Assembly: GCF_024102715.1 (NCBI RefSeq)
Contig: NZ_JAGFJM010000036.1
Coordinates: 1 to 64,000 of the forward strand
Origin: Nitrosomonas communis
GTDB taxonomy: Bacteria; Pseudomonadota; Gammaproteobacteria; Burkholderiales; Nitrosomonadaceae
Length of the DNA stretch: 64,000 bases
Direction of reading: 5' to 3'
Both the position numbers and the translations under genes were made by a program. Within the stretch, counting starts at the first letter, position 1; every line of letters begins with the position of its first letter. Below the pieces are notes generated by a model. It was not told where the DNA came from and searched no databases. It saw nothing but the letters and a program-made list of their open reading frames with translations. This document shows, in pieces, positions 34,770-44,404 of the stretch.

Positions 34770-37700
34770 ATGAAAAAATCAATCAAATTGAACGTGACAT
34801 GGGGTTTCATTATCAGTTGCTTACTCTATGGTGTCACGGTATTCGCAAGCAGTGAGACCTTTCATCATCAGATGGAAATTACGCTGTCACCAGCCACCTC
34901 GGAAATCCAGGTAAAAGATCAGGTGCGTGTGCCGGAACGCTACCGCAATCAACCAACAGCAATTCAGCTTGATTTCAGCCTGCATGCTGATTTGACGGTG
35001 ACCGAAATACAAGGTGCGCACATCACCTTACAGCAAAGTAATGCTGCCTTGAGCGCCAGACCGGCTCCATTAAAACTGTACACCTTGACCCTGCCGCCGC
35101 AACAAGAGGAATTCACCTTGACTTTCAGCGGAAAAATCAATCACGCCGTGCAGGGCCCTGCGCTGGAATACGCACGCAGTTTCAGTTATACGCCTGGACT
35201 CATTTCGGATGAAGGCATTTTTCTGGCCAATTCCACTGCCTGGTATCCCCAGTTTGAAGATGCCATGGTGTCATTTCGCTTGGATATTCAGATGCCGGCT
35301 GCCTGGGATGCTGTCAGCCAGGGCGCGCTAGTACGAGAGCAGAAAACAGAGACGACCCAGCAAGTGATCTGGGAAGAAAAACAGCCACAGGATGATATCT
35401 ATCTCGTGGCAGGACGCTATCAACGTTACAAACAATCAGCGGGCGCAGTGGATGCCTATGTCTATTTGCGCGGTGCCGATGAAGCATTAGCGCAGAAATA
35501 TCTGGACACCACCGCACAGTATATTGCCATGTATAACAAACTGCTGGGGCCTTACCCGTATGCAAAATTCGCCTTGGTCGAGAATTTCTGGGAAACCGGC
35601 TACGGCATGCCTTCTTTTACCCTGCTCGGCCCCAAGGTAGTGCGCTTTCCTTTCATCCTGCATTCATCCTATCCGCATGAGATTTTGCATAACTACTGGG
35701 GAAATGGCGTATTTGTCGATTACGCCAAAGGAAATTGGTCAGAAGGATTGACCGCCTACCTCGCCGATCATCTGGTGAGTGAACAAGGTGGCAAAGGCGA
35801 GGAATACCGGCGTGACGTGCTGCAAAAATATGCGGATTTTGTCAATAAAGAAAAGGATTTCCCGATTGCCCGCTTTACTTCGCGTCACAGTTCCAGTTCA
35901 GAAGCGGTTGGTTATGGAAAAACCATGATGTTTTTTCACATGCTGCGGCAGGAACTGGGTGATGAAGACTTTGTCCGGGTATTACGCACTTTTTACAAAC
36001 AGTTCAAATTCAAGCAGGCGACTTTCGAGGATTTAAAGGCGACCTTTAACACACTTAGCGGCAAGGATTTTTCTCCGTTCTTTGAACAATGGGTGCACCA
36101 CAGCGGCGCACCCAATCTCCTGCTGCAAGATGCACACGCTGAACCCAGCACAGATGGGTTCAAACTCAAGGCGGTGATCAAACAAACCCAGCAGGGAGCA
36201 CCCTACCAGTTAACTGTGCCTGTCGCTGTTCATCTGGAGGGAGAAGCAAAGGCTTATCAAACTCGCATAGACATTAATCAACCCGCTCAAACGATCGAAC
36301 TGGATTTGCATGCACGGCCCGTGCGCATCGATATCGATCCACAATTTGATGTATTCCGGCGTCTGGATAGCCGCGAAATTCCATCCGCCTTGTCGCAAGG
36401 ATTCGGGGCGGAAAAACCGCTATTGGTACTGCCAGCAAAGGCAGATAAAGACGTATTGCAGGCATATCAATCACTGGCTACAAATTGGCAAAAAACCCAA
36501 GCCGGTTCACTGGAAGTGGTGCGTGATGATCAACTGGATAAACTACCTACCGATCGAACAATCTGGATCATGGGCTGGCAAAACAAATTCAGTCAAGACT
36601 TGATCGCTGCTTTGTCGTCCCAGGATGTAGCTTATCGCGCAGGCGCGCTGCAACTGGACCAGCAAACTTATCGAGAGGATAAGCATGCGATAGTGCTGAC
36701 GGCCAGACAGCCTGCCAACCCGGACAAAACACTGTTATGGGTAGCATCTGATCACCCCACAGCAATTGCAGAATTGGCCAGAAAACTGCCGCATTACCGC
36801 AAATACAGCTACCTCGCATTTGAAGGTGATGAACTGACCAATATCAACAAAGGTCAATGGCCTGTTACCCAATCGCCGTTAATGCAGTCAATCAAGCAAA
36901 AGGACGATGCCTCATTTACTTCCAGCCACGTCGGCACTTTAGCACCCCGCCGCGCATTGGCGGAATTACCCCCGCTGTTCTCTGACAGCCGCATGCTGGC
37001 AGACATTACCCATTTAGCCAGCGAAGCATTTAAGGGACGTGAATTGGGCAGCCCCGAACTGGATGCGGCTGGGGACTATATCGCCCAGCATTTTCAGCAG
37101 GCTGGCCTGCTGCCCGGTGGCGATGACAACAGCTATTTCCAGATCTGGCAGCAGGATGTCGGCAAGCCAAAAGGAAAGATCACCTTGCGCAATGTGATCG
37201 GCATTTTGCCTGGCACAAACCCGCAACTCGCCGGGCAAAGTCTGGTGATCGGCGCGCATTATGACCATCTCGGCATGGGCTGGCCGGATGTGCGGGCAGC
37301 CAACCAGGGTAAAATTCATTACGGTGCAGATGATAATGCCAGCGGAATTGCGGTCATGCTGGAACTGGCGCGGCAGATCGCTCCCAAGTGGCAACCGCAG
37401 CGTACCATCATTTTTGTCGCGTTCACCGGCGAAGAAGCCAGCCTGCTCGGTTCAAAGCATTACATCAACAACACCAAGACCTATCCGCTAGAGAAAATAG
37501 CCGCCATGCTCAATCTGGATACAGTAGGACGACTCGGGAACAATCCGGTCACCCTGTTCGGCACCGGCAGCGCGCGTGAGCTGGTGCATGTGTTTCGTGG
37601 CGCAGGCTTTGTCACTGGCATCCCGGTCAATGCGGTGCAGGACGATTTCGGCTCCAGCGATCAGGCGGCTTTCATCCAAGCAGGCGTACCTGCTGTCCAG

Positions 37701-38156
37701 TTCTTTGCCAGCGCACATGAAGACTATCACGCTCCCGGTGACACGGTGGATAAAATCGATGCCGCCGGACTGGTCAAAGTAGCCACCATCCTCAAAGAAG
37801 CGAGCGAATATCTGGCCAATCGTCCCGAACCCCTGACCGTCACGCTAAACACACAAAATACGCAACCTGAAACTGCTCAAGTAAAAGATAAACGCAAAGT
37901 CAGCCTCGGCACAGTGCCGGATTTCTCCCATCAAGGTGAAGGCGTGCGCGTGGATAACATTATTCATGGCTCTCCAGCATATCAAGCACAGCTAAAGGCA
38001 GGTGACATCCTGATTCAACTGGCCGGAGAATTGATCAACGACCTGGCATCGTATGCCAATATTTTACGAACGCTTGAGGTTGGACAGAAAACGATGCTGC
38101 AATACCTGCGGGACGGTAAGGTGAATACGGTTGAAGTGGTATTAGTTGAGCGGTAA
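34770..38156 (+). CDS. Secreted double peptidase: M1 aminopeptidase-like, M28 peptidase and PDZ domains
   Basis: The 1128-residue protein has a signal peptide (~1-27, cleavage at VFA-SS) and three recognisable parts. Residues ~30-520 resemble M1 gluzincins: a beta-sandwich N-domain, then [10 protein letters not shown] near residue 303 and the third zinc ligand in [14 protein letters not shown] (~326). A linker (~520-735) with no clear family follows. Residues ~740-1020 are an M28 di-zinc peptidase: [38 protein letters not shown] and [13 protein letters not shown]. The last ~90 residues are a PDZ domain ([20 protein letters not shown]). It would degrade peptides in the periplasm or outside the cell. 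Both active sites look complete. Confidence 0.9.
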   Translation: MKKSIKLNVTWGFIISCLLYGVTVFASSETFHHQMEITLSPATSEIQVKDQVRVPERYRNQPTAIQLDFSLHADLTVTEIQGAHITLQQSNAALSARPAPLKLYTLTLPPQQEEFTLTFSGKINHAVQGPALEYARSFSYTPGLISDEGIFLANSTAWYPQFEDAMVSFRLDIQMPAAWDAVSQGALVREQKTETTQQVIWEEKQPQDDIYLVAGRYQRYKQSAGAVDAYVYLRGADEALAQKYLDTTAQYIAMYNKLLGPYPYAKFALVENFWETGYGMPSFTLLGPKVVRFPFILHSSYPHEILHNYWGNGVFVDYAKGNWSEGLTAYLADHLVSEQGGKGEEYRRDVLQKYADFVNKEKDFPIARFTSRHSSSSEAVGYGKTMMFFHMLRQELGDEDFVRVLRTFYKQFKFKQATFEDLKATFNTLSGKDFSPFFEQWVHHSGAPNLLLQDAHAEPSTDGFKLKAVIKQTQQGAPYQLTVPVAVHLEGEAKAYQTRIDINQPAQTIELDLHARPVRIDIDPQFDVFRRLDSREIPSALSQGFGAEKPLLVLPAKADKDVLQAYQSLATNWQKTQAGSLEVVRDDQLDKLPTDRTIWIMGWQNKFSQDLIAALSSQDVAYRAGALQLDQQTYREDKHAIVLTARQPANPDKTLLWVASDHPTAIAELARKLPHYRKYSYLAFEGDELTNINKGQWPVTQSPLMQSIKQKDDASFTSSHVGTLAPRRALAELPPLFSDSRMLADITHLASEAFKGRELGSPELDAAGDYIAQHFQQAGLLPGGDDNSYFQIWQQDVGKPKGKITLRNVIGILPGTNPQLAGQSLVIGAHYDHLGMGWPDVRAANQGKIHYGADDNASGIAVMLELARQIAPKWQPQRTIIFVAFTGEEASLLGSKHYINNTKTYPLEKIAAMLNLDTVGRLGNNPVTLFGTGSARELVHVFRGAGFVTGIPVNAVQDDFGSSDQAAFIQAGVPAVQFFASAHEDYHAPGDTVDKIDAAGLVKVATILKEASEYLANRPEPLTVTLNTQNTQPETAQVKDKRKVSLGTVPDFSHQGEGVRVDNIIHGSPAYQAQLKAGDILIQLAGELINDLASYANILRTLEVGQKTMLQYLRDGKVNTVEVVLVER

Positions 38157-38377
38157 TTGGCTCAGCAGGGATGAATTTGGAGCAACCAGAATGTGTGACC
38201 CGATTGCTTCGCGTTTTTTCGCAATCCTCGTAGTTGATTGATGGAAATCTCCCTGACATTGGCAACGACTGGCGCGCAATGTGAGAACATACGGTGCCCG
38301 GCATGATTTTCCTGTGCTGTGTACGCAGCTCTTTTGTATCTGCATCATTGGATCGGCCGCTTGGATTAGTAAATAAC

Positions 38378-38393
38378 TTCCGCTCCAGCGGAA
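38378..38393 (-). terminator. Possible hairpin after the deacylase-like gene
   Basis: TTCCGC / GCGGAA arms with a 4-base loop lie just beyond the stop of the leftward gene at 38395. The run of T's after the stem on the minus strand is poor (GTTATTT), so termination is uncertain. The rest of 38157-38394 holds no gene. Confidence 0.3.
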
Positions 38394-38394
38394 A

Positions 38395-39021
38395 TCATAG
38401 CTGCACAGGTTCGTCTCTAAAGCAATCAGCGACGATGCCGATCAGATAGTTGGCCAAGTGGCAAGAAGCTATCCTTCCTGCTTTGGTTTCGGGCAAGTAG
38501 ATTTCCACACCGATATAACGAAAATCAGAGTTGTTCCAGATCGCTTCGGGAATAACGGTGACAGCATGCAGGAGGCCGGGTGCACCCAAGGGAATGAGGC
38601 GCACCCTTCGATCCAACAGGCTGGCATCTTCGCGTATGCGCTGTTCCAGTTGTTCGCGCAAGGACTTGTCAGCACAGAAAAGATCTGCTTTGGGACCGTT
38701 CTGATCCTCGCCGCTATGCAGATCGATCAACGCCATATAATGACCCTCGACATGAGACAGTAGCTGGGTATAAAGCCGTTGATGCAGGCGTTCATATTGG
38801 AAAAGCTGATCCGCACGCGGATGTCGTCCCGAGATACCTTCCGGGATAGTGAGCACGGCTACGTCCTCCGCATTCACCATTGCACCTACTGCCTTGCCGA
38901 AAGCCAGTTCTTCGCGATGGATGCCGATCACCAGCAGCACACGCGGTGCCGTGACGGATTTCGTCGCCTTGCCTGGCTCAGCTTTGAACGTTGTCGTCGC
39001 GACGGGTTTGGTCCTCGTCAT
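38395..39021 (-). CDS. Zinc carboxypeptidase/aspartoacylase-like (AstE/AspA) protein
   Basis: From an ATG at 39021 the product has 208 residues. It has a basic, low-complexity start and then a compact M14/AspA-like core: VLLVIGIHREELAFG (family form GxHxxE, two zinc ligands), a central ALIDLHSGED giving the third histidine, and RYIGVEIYLPETKAGR. This suggests a small deacylase such as a succinylglutamate or N-acyl amino acid hydrolase, but the match is partial. A GTG at 39063 would extend it. The gene overlaps the end of feoC by 44 bp and follows feoB-feoC in the same direction, an unusual partner for iron uptake. Confidence 0.55.
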   Translation of the reverse strand: MTRTKPVATTTFKAEPGKATKSVTAPRVLLVIGIHREELAFGKAVGAMVNAEDVAVLTIPEGISGRHPRADQLFQYERLHQRLYTQLLSHVEGHYMALIDLHSGEDQNGPKADLFCADKSLREQLEQRIREDASLLDRRVRLIPLGAPGLLHAVTVIPEAIWNNSDFRYIGVEIYLPETKAGRIASCHLANYLIGIVADCFRDEPVQL

Positions 39022-39241
39022 CAGGAGCGATCCATTCGTAAAATGTAATGACAGAAGTATCACAATGACCGCAATGACTGCATGGTGGGGGCGTCGGTAG
39101 TCTCCTTACCTTGCCCTTGCGTTCCAGGCGTTCGAGCATTCCCTGTAACGCTGCCGGTGCAGCATCAAGATGCAACGCCAGATCGTGGAGACTGGCGCAG
39201 CTGTGATGTTGGAGGTAACTGGTCAGGCGCGACAGAATCAT
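38978..39241 (-). CDS. feoC: FeoC-like [Fe-S]-binding regulator of ferrous iron transport
   Basis: The 87-residue protein has the FeoC winged-helix fold (ILSRLTSYLQHHSCASLHDLA, then LERLERKGKVRRL). A cysteine cluster CSHCGHC near residue 54 could hold an iron-sulfur cluster. FeoC acts with FeoB, modulating its stability or transcription in response to iron and oxygen. AAGGGAAA precedes the ATG, and the gene starts 23 bp after the feoB stop, the usual feoB-feoC order. Because feoB is truncated here, FeoC probably has no functional partner at this locus unless another feoB exists elsewhere. The C-terminal extension (DDEDQTRRDDNVQS) is acidic and overlaps the next gene. Confidence 0.75.
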   Translation of the reverse strand: MILSRLTSYLQHHSCASLHDLALHLDAAPAALQGMLERLERKGKVRRLPTPPPCSHCGHCDTSVITFYEWIAPDDEDQTRRDDNVQS

Positions 39242-39264
39242 GGTGCTTTCCCTTCAACCGAGCT

Positions 39265-39968
39265 TTAGCGCAAGCTCAAATTATCCGGCACAGAATGGCC
39301 AACCCAGCGCATCGCCACTAACGTGGCGCCAAACGCCAGCAAGATAGCCGTGATCCAGGCGAGTGAAGTCGCGGGATGCTGGTTCCAGGTGGCGGCCTGG
39401 TAATACAGGGTGCTGATGCCGTAGCCGAGACCGGTAGTCCAGCATGCGACAAACATAGTCCAGCGGCCACCCGCCTCCTGATACACAGCGGCAATGGCTG
39501 AAGCACAGGGGAAATAGAGCAAGATAAAAAGTAGGTAGGCAAAAGCACCCGCGGCACCTTCGAAGCGGCTGGCCATGGCACCGAAGGTGCTAGTGGAAAG
39601 CGCCTGTTTTTCCGTTACTGCAGTTGGATCGTTTACATCTCCGACATTCAGTCCCAGGGGATCTGACCAGCTAGCCAGCGCATTACTCAAATTGGCAGGA
39701 ATGGTGGTGAAGGCTTCACGCAAACCAGCGGCCAGATCGAAAGGTGGCCTGCCGCTGTTTTCCTCTGCCCCGCTGGCGGCCAATGCAGTATAGGCAGCGT
39801 TCAGTGTGCCAACCACGGCTTCTTTAGCCAGAATTCCAGTAAAAATGCCTACAGCAGCGGGCCAATTGTCTTCCTGCAGGCCCATGGGGGCAAATGCGGG
39901 AGCGATGCTGCGGCCGATAGCGGCCAGCACCGACCGGTCACTGTCTTCGTTGTCAATGCTGCCATCTA
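39265..39968 (-). pseudogene. feoB: FeoB C-terminal fragment truncated by an IS630-type element
   Basis: About 235 residues of the FeoB C-terminal membrane region remain. They include the DGSIDNEDSDRSVLAAIG loop, FAPMGLQEDNWPAAVGIFTG, AKEAVVGTLNAAYTAL and the final helices LLFILLYFPCASAIAAVYQE and WITAILLAFGATLVAMRW. FeoB normally spans ~750 residues with an N-terminal G-protein domain. Here homology stops exactly where the IS630-type terminal sequence begins (39969). A short readthrough from the element provides a start-like MSFAI. No FeoB sequence appears on the far side of the element, so the 5' two thirds were lost by deletion or rearrangement. Ferrous transport from this copy is not expected. 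Confidence 0.85.
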
Positions 39969-40764
39969 TAGCAAAGCTCAAATAAATTGATTACAATTCA
40001 TAGATGACTTATCCATCATCATTTCGCTGCAAAGTTTTGTCCGTTCGCAAGAAGGAAGGACTTACCATTGCGCAGGCGGCGGCGCGTTTTTGTGTGGGAA
40101 TTGCCAGCGTGACGCGCTGGGTGAAGAATCCCAATCCCAAGCAGACCCGTAACAAACCGGCGACGAAGATCGACATGATCGCGTTGGCCCGTGATGTGCA
40201 GGCGTTTCCGGACGCCTATCAAGCCGAACGGGCTCGTCGACTAGGTGTAAGCGAAAAAGGTATCGGCCACGCGCTGCGGCGTATGAACATCAGCTATAAA
40301 GAAACACTGCGGCATCCCAAAGCGGACGAAGACGAACGGCACATCTTCCAGGAGACGATTAAGGCGTATAAAGCTCAAAACCACGTCAACGTGATCGGCG
40401 CATTGATCGGCAAATATCTTCTGGCGGTAGGATTGTTCAAAAGCAATATTGATGCAGATACTTTTTTCGGCTGGACGGTATACGATCTGTTGCCAAAACT
40501 CCCGCCAGCATCAGTTGTGGTCATGGATAACGCAATCTTTCACAAAAGACAGGATATTCAAAATGCAATCACACAAGCCGGACATGCACTTGAATATCTG
40601 CCAGCATATTCACCAGACCTTAACCCCATTGAGCACAAATGGGCACAAGCCAAAGCAATCAGAAAACAACAAAACCAAACTGTTGAGCAGCTCTTTAGAA
40701 TCGAATCATTTTATGTGACGTAGGCTATATCCTATGAATAACTTTAATTTGATTCTTTTGTGAA
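39969..40764 (+). mobile_element. IS630-family insertion sequence, internally deleted
   Basis: The element is about 0.8 kb. Its left end (TATAGCAAAGCTCAAATAAA...TTCATAG) and the reverse complement of its right end (ACAAAAGAATCAAATTAAAG...TTCATAG) are clearly related but not identical, and the outermost bases of the right end have diverged. It contains one transposase gene. A TA dinucleotide, the usual IS630 target, is present at the left junction. The two flanks come from different genes (feoB and hsdS), so it lies on a rearrangement junction rather than in a simple insertion. Confidence 0.78.
40004..40723 (+). CDS. IS630-family transposase with internal in-frame deletion
   Basis: The 239-residue protein keeps the N-terminal helix-turn-helix region (KEGLTIAQAAARFCVGIASV and KPATKIDMIALARDV). 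It also keeps the C-terminal part of the DDE catalytic core (VVVMDNAIFHKR, AYSPDLNPIEHKWAQAKA). Between IKAYKAQN and NVIGALIGK about 40 residues are missing relative to full-length relatives. The lost part is the stretch that normally carries (I/V)Y(I/L)DESGF and the first catalytic aspartate. The reading frame is preserved. The protein should bind ends but not catalyse transposition. It ends at TAG 40721-40723, before the right terminal sequence. Confidence 0.8.
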   Translation: MTYPSSFRCKVLSVRKKEGLTIAQAAARFCVGIASVTRWVKNPNPKQTRNKPATKIDMIALARDVQAFPDAYQAERARRLGVSEKGIGHALRRMNISYKETLRHPKADEDERHIFQETIKAYKAQNHVNVIGALIGKYLLAVGLFKSNIDADTFFGWTVYDLLPKLPPASVVVMDNAIFHKRQDIQNAITQAGHALEYLPAYSPDLNPIEHKWAQAKAIRKQQNQTVEQLFRIESFYVT

Positions 40765-40815
40765 GAAAATCAGTCCGGTTGATAAGATAGAATTATCTCA
40801 TTTTTTCATATATGG

Positions 40816-40950
40816 CCTCCATCTAAACAACACCGCATCGTCGCCAAAGTCGATCAGCTGATGGCGCTGTGCGATACGCTGGAAAGTCAAATCGATGCTG
40901 CTTCCAATAAGCAGGCGGCTTTACTCAATGCGCTGATGGCTCGGGTGTGA
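40816..40950 (+). pseudogene. C-terminal remnant of a second Type I hsdS gene
   Basis: Forty-four codons read PPSKQHRIVAKVDQLMALCD followed by [20 protein letters not shown] and end MARV-stop. This is the conserved C-terminal helix of HsdS subunits (EQxRIVAKVDQLMALCDxLE). It differs from the C-terminus of the intact hsdS at 29153-30301, so it derives from another Type I system. The N-terminal recognition domains and all other subunits are absent. Its 3' end runs antisense into the last codons of scpB. Confidence 0.85.
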
Positions 40951-41611
40951 TGCTCTGACGTGATTCTGCTTGCTCGGATTCCAACGTTTCCATCGTTTCT
41001 GAATCGGTAGGCGGTTCCTGATCCTGGGATTCGACTACCTCGGTGAGTGCTGCCAGTTCTTCTAGTGGTGGCAGTTGCTCGAGTGATTGCAGGTTGAGGT
41101 CGTTAAGAAAACTTTCCGAAGTGGCGTAGAGGGTGGGGCGGCCGGGTACGTTGCGCTGGCCGACGGCTTCGATCCAGCCGCGTGTTTCCAAGGTTTTCAG
41201 GATGTTGCTGGAGACCGCGACGCCGCGGATGTCTTCGATATCGCCGCGCGTCACCGGCTGCCGGTAGGCGATGATCGCCAAGGTTTCCAGTACGGCGCGT
41301 GAGTAACGAGGGGGTTTCTGCGGGTTGAGGCGGTCGAGAAACACTTGCATTTCCGGCCGGCTGCGGAAACGCCAGCCACCAGCGACATTAATCAGCTCGA
41401 TGCCGCTATCGCGCCATTTTGCTTGTAATGCTTCGAGTGAGGTGTGCAGCAGTTTGCTGCTGACTTCGCCATCGAATAATTTCTTCAATTCTGCCAGGGT
41501 GAGTGGTTCCTGTGTGGTCAGCAATGCAGTTTCCAGGATTCTGATGATTTCTTCCTGGCTGAAGGAGGAGAGTATTTCAGACGGCAGCAGCGGGCTGGGC
41601 TGATTTGACAT
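40925..41611 (-). CDS. scpB: Segregation and condensation protein B
   Basis: This 228-residue kleisin-partner protein has two winged-helix domains ([20 protein letters not shown] and [20 protein letters not shown], with [20 protein letters not shown]). An acidic, low-complexity tail follows from about residue 180. With ScpA and SMC it forms the condensin that compacts and separates chromosomes. It overlaps scpA by 35 bp in a translationally coupled arrangement. The final nine or so codons lie antisense over the hsdS remnant, so the present C-terminus was probably replaced when foreign DNA joined here. The catalytic-core-equivalent domains are intact. The gene usually found next in such operons (rluB) is not here. 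Confidence 0.94.
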   Translation of the reverse strand: MSNQPSPLLPSEILSSFSQEEIIRILETALLTTQEPLTLAELKKLFDGEVSSKLLHTSLEALQAKWRDSGIELINVAGGWRFRSRPEMQVFLDRLNPQKPPRYSRAVLETLAIIAYRQPVTRGDIEDIRGVAVSSNILKTLETRGWIEAVGQRNVPGRPTLYATSESFLNDLNLQSLEQLPPLEELAALTEVVESQDQEPPTDSETMETLESEQAESRQSITPEPSAH

Positions 41612-42386
41612 AAATCATTCCAAAGTTTTCGGATTGTTCAATGGCGACAAGCGTTTCCTTAGCAAGCTCCAGCAAGGCGAGAAAATTGGTGACGATTTCC
41701 ATAACACCTGCGGTTTGATTGAACAATTCATCAAAACGGGCCACCTTGCCGCCTTGCAGCGTGCGCAGGATCTGGCTCATGCAGGCGCGCACTGAAATTT
41801 GTTCATGGCTGATATGATGATGGCGGTTGACCCTGGCGCGTTCGAGCAGTGTGAGCCAGGCATGCCGTAAATCATCTACGTTGACATGAGGAAGTTGCTT
41901 GGCCGCCACATGATCGATCCATACCTGCACCAGGGCAAAATCCCGGTTGGCTTGCGGCAGTTCATTCAGGTGCATCGCTGCTTTTTTCATTTGCTCGTAT
42001 TCCAGCAGGCGGCGCACCAATTCAGCGCGCGGATCGGCTTCCTCCTCCATTTCCGTGACAGGCGGTGGCAGCAGCATGCGCGATTTGATTTCGATCAGCA
42101 GCGCAGTCATGAGCAGGTATTCTGCTGCCAGCTCAAATTGATCGGCACGCATCATCTCCACATAAGCCATGTACTGCTGGGTAAGCTCTGCCATCGGGAT
42201 ATCCAGGATATCGAGATTGTGCTTGCGGATGAGATACAGCAATAAATCGAGCGGGCCTTCAAACGTGTCAAGAAATACTGTCAGTGCCTCGGGCGGAATA
42301 TAGAGATCGCGCGGTATTTCCAGTAACGGCTGACCACAGATCCTGGCCACAGGCTGAATATCGACCACATCGTCTGCTACACTCAT
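41577..42386 (-). CDS. scpA: Segregation and condensation protein A (kleisin)
   Basis: The 269-residue kleisin starts its conserved region at [23 protein letters not shown], where the N-terminal domain binds the SMC neck. It includes the central [17 protein letters not shown] block and ends with a winged-helix domain ([32 protein letters not shown]) that binds the SMC head. ScpB docks on the central region. Length and motif order are normal. It follows trpS by about 50 bp and overlaps scpB, consistent with one minus-strand operon from the PHP gene to scpB. Confidence 0.95.
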   Translation of the reverse strand: MSVADDVVDIQPVARICGQPLLEIPRDLYIPPEALTVFLDTFEGPLDLLLYLIRKHNLDILDIPMAELTQQYMAYVEMMRADQFELAAEYLLMTALLIEIKSRMLLPPPVTEMEEEADPRAELVRRLLEYEQMKKAAMHLNELPQANRDFALVQVWIDHVAAKQLPHVNVDDLRHAWLTLLERARVNRHHHISHEQISVRACMSQILRTLQGGKVARFDELFNQTAGVMEIVTNFLALLELAKETLVAIEQSENFGMIYVKSAQPAAAV

Positions 42387-42436
42387 GAGCCGCGATAAGC
42401 TACTTTCTTGTTATCAAAACCGGGGAAAGCCAGCAA

Positions 42437-43639
42437 TCAGGAGTAGTTTAATCCCATCACTTCCCTGACATCGCGCATGGTTTCTTCTGCCAGCTTATTG
42501 GCTTTTTCACAACCATCCGCGATGATATTTTTGACCAGTGCCGGATCTTCCTCATACATTCTGGCGCGCTCGCAAATAGGTGCCTGCTCAGCCAGAATGG
42601 TGTCTATGACTGGTTGCTTGCATTCCAGGCAACCAATGCCAGCAGTGGTGCAGCCGTCCAGCACCCAGTTCCTGACTTCATCATTGGAGTAGACGGTATG
42701 AAATGACCACACCGGGCATTTGGCTGGATCGCCTGGATCACTGCGCCGTATCCGTGCCGGATCGGTCGGCATGGTACGAATTTTTTTTACAATGGTGTCG
42801 GTGTCTTCGCGCAAACTGATGGTGTTGTTGTAGGATTTGGACATTTTCTGGCCATCCAGTCCCGGCATTCTCGATGCCTGAGTGAGCAGTGTCTCGGGTT
42901 CCGACAGGATGACCCTGCCGCCGCCTTCCAGGTAGCCGAATAACCGCTCCCGGTCGCCCATACTGAGATTCTGCTGTTCATCCAGCAATGATTTGGCTTC
43001 TTCCAGTGCGCCTTCATCGCCTTGCTCCTGATAGCGGTTGCGTAATTCGCGATAAAGCCTGGATTTCTTGGAGCCGAGCTTTTTGATGGCCAGTTCAGCC
43101 TTTTCTTCAAAACCGGGTTCCTTACCGAAAATATGGTTGAAGCGGCGCGAAATTTCCCGGGTAAACTCAAGGTGCGGTGCCTGATCCTCGCCGACCGGCA
43201 CAAGATTGGCGCGGTAAATGAGGATATCCGCGCTCTGCAGCAGCGGATATCCCAAGAAACCATAAGTGCTTAAATCTTTTTCAGTCAGTTTTTCCTGTTG
43301 ATCCTTATAGGTGGGAACGCGCTCCAGCCAGCCGAGCGGCGTGATCATCGACAGTAACAGATAGAGTTCGGCATGGGCGGGTACTTTTGACTGAATGAAC
43401 AACGTTGCCTGGGTAGGATCAACGCCGGCAGCTAGCCAATCGATGATCATGTCCCAGGTATGCTGTTCAATCAACTCAGGTGAGTCGTAGTGGGTGGTCA
43501 GTGCATGCCAGTCAGCAACGAAAAATAAACATTCATACTGCTGCTGCAAGGCAATCCAGTTTTTCAGCACACCATGGTAGTGTCCTAAATGCAAATTACC
43601 CGTCGGGCGCATTCCCGATAAAACACGATCAGCAAACAT
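42437..43639 (-). CDS. trpS: Tryptophan--tRNA ligase
   Basis: This 400-residue class I aminoacyl-tRNA synthetase has the HIGH-like GNLHLGHYHG near residue 16 and the KMSKS loop GQKMSKSYNNT near 265. It is longer than the ~334-residue E. coli enzyme because of an insertion of about 60 residues before KMSKS (FEEKAELAIKKLGSKKSRLY and following). Longer TrpS forms of this kind are common in betaproteobacteria. A cysteine pair (GCLECKQP) lies in the C-terminal part. It charges tRNA-Trp. The gene is in the middle of the minus-strand operon between the M50 peptidase and scpA. Confidence 0.96.
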   Translation of the reverse strand: MFADRVLSGMRPTGNLHLGHYHGVLKNWIALQQQYECLFFVADWHALTTHYDSPELIEQHTWDMIIDWLAAGVDPTQATLFIQSKVPAHAELYLLLSMITPLGWLERVPTYKDQQEKLTEKDLSTYGFLGYPLLQSADILIYRANLVPVGEDQAPHLEFTREISRRFNHIFGKEPGFEEKAELAIKKLGSKKSRLYRELRNRYQEQGDEGALEEAKSLLDEQQNLSMGDRERLFGYLEGGGRVILSEPETLLTQASRMPGLDGQKMSKSYNNTISLREDTDTIVKKIRTMPTDPARIRRSDPGDPAKCPVWSFHTVYSNDEVRNWVLDGCTTAGIGCLECKQPVIDTILAEQAPICERARMYEEDPALVKNIIADGCEKANKLAEETMRDVREVMGLNYS

Positions 43640-43738
43640 GCTACAAATCCTAAATTAATACAAAGTTAGTCGGAAATAAAATGAGAGCATTTGCGTGTTA
43701 TTGATTTATGAAAGGCAGGCGCATTTTGCGCTGCGAAA

Positions 43739-44404
43739 TCAGACATACAGTCCAAACACCCAAACGAGAAGTTGCTTCATGAAGATGATAAATGGCAAGA
43801 CGATCACACTCAGCACACCCGTCATCAACAGTAACAATAAAATCATAAACCCATAAGGCTCGATCTTGGAGAATTGGTAGGCAAGGTGATGAGGCAGCAG
43901 ACTGACGGCCATACGCCCGCCATCCAGCGGCGGTAACGGCAGCAGGTTCAGTACCATCAGGATGAGATTGATATCAATGCCCGCCATGCCCATAAAAATC
44001 ATTGGCTTAGCATAAATATTTTCTGGAAACATGAGCCCAAGCTTGATAATCAGCGCCCAGAAACAAGCCATAAAAAGATTCGCACCGGGTCCCGCTGCCG
44101 CTACCCACAGCATGTCCCGCTTCGGATGGCGTAACTGGCTGAAATTAACGGGTACCGGCTTGGCCCAGCCAAACAGAAAACCGGTGCCCATAGTCAGTTT
44201 GCCGATGATAAATAGCGTCAGTGGCACGATAATGGTGCCTACTGGATCGATATGCTTGATTGGATTGAGTGTAATGCGTCCCGCCATGTAGGCAGTCAAA
44301 TCACCATAATGCTTGGCAACATAACCATGTGCTGCCTCATGTAAGGTGATGGCAAAGATAACGGGTAGCGCGTAAATCGCAATGCCTTGAATAATACTAT
44401 CCAT
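43739..44404 (-). CDS. Site-2 protease family (M50) membrane metallopeptidase
   Basis: The 221-residue integral membrane protein has the M50 zinc motif HEAAHGYVAKHYGD near residue 22 in the first helices. The second catalytic motif, LLPLPPLDGGRM, falls near residue 155, supplying the aspartate ligand. Five to six membrane segments are visible. It has no PDZ or CBS domain, so it belongs to the small SpoIVFB-like/YdiL-type group rather than RseP. Its substrate is unknown. The start overlaps the end of the yciO gene by 8 bp, so the two are translationally coupled, and trpS follows. This M50 gene beside yciO and trpS is a common conserved neighbourhood. Confidence 0.93.
   Translation of the reverse strand: MDSIIQGIAIYALPVIFAITLHEAAHGYVAKHYGDLTAYMAGRITLNPIKHIDPVGTIIVPLTLFIIGKLTMGTGFLFGWAKPVPVNFSQLRHPKRDMLWVAAAGPGANLFMACFWALIIKLGLMFPENIYAKPMIFMGMAGIDINLILMVLNLLPLPPLDGGRMAVSLLPHHLAYQFSKIEPYGFMILLLLLMTGVLSVIVLPFIIFMKQLLVWVFGLYV

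Noticed and set aside
38202..38226. GATTGC/GCAATC inverted repeat after the double-peptidase gene
   Set aside because: The stem is only 6 bp with a 13-base loop, and no T tract follows the second arm.
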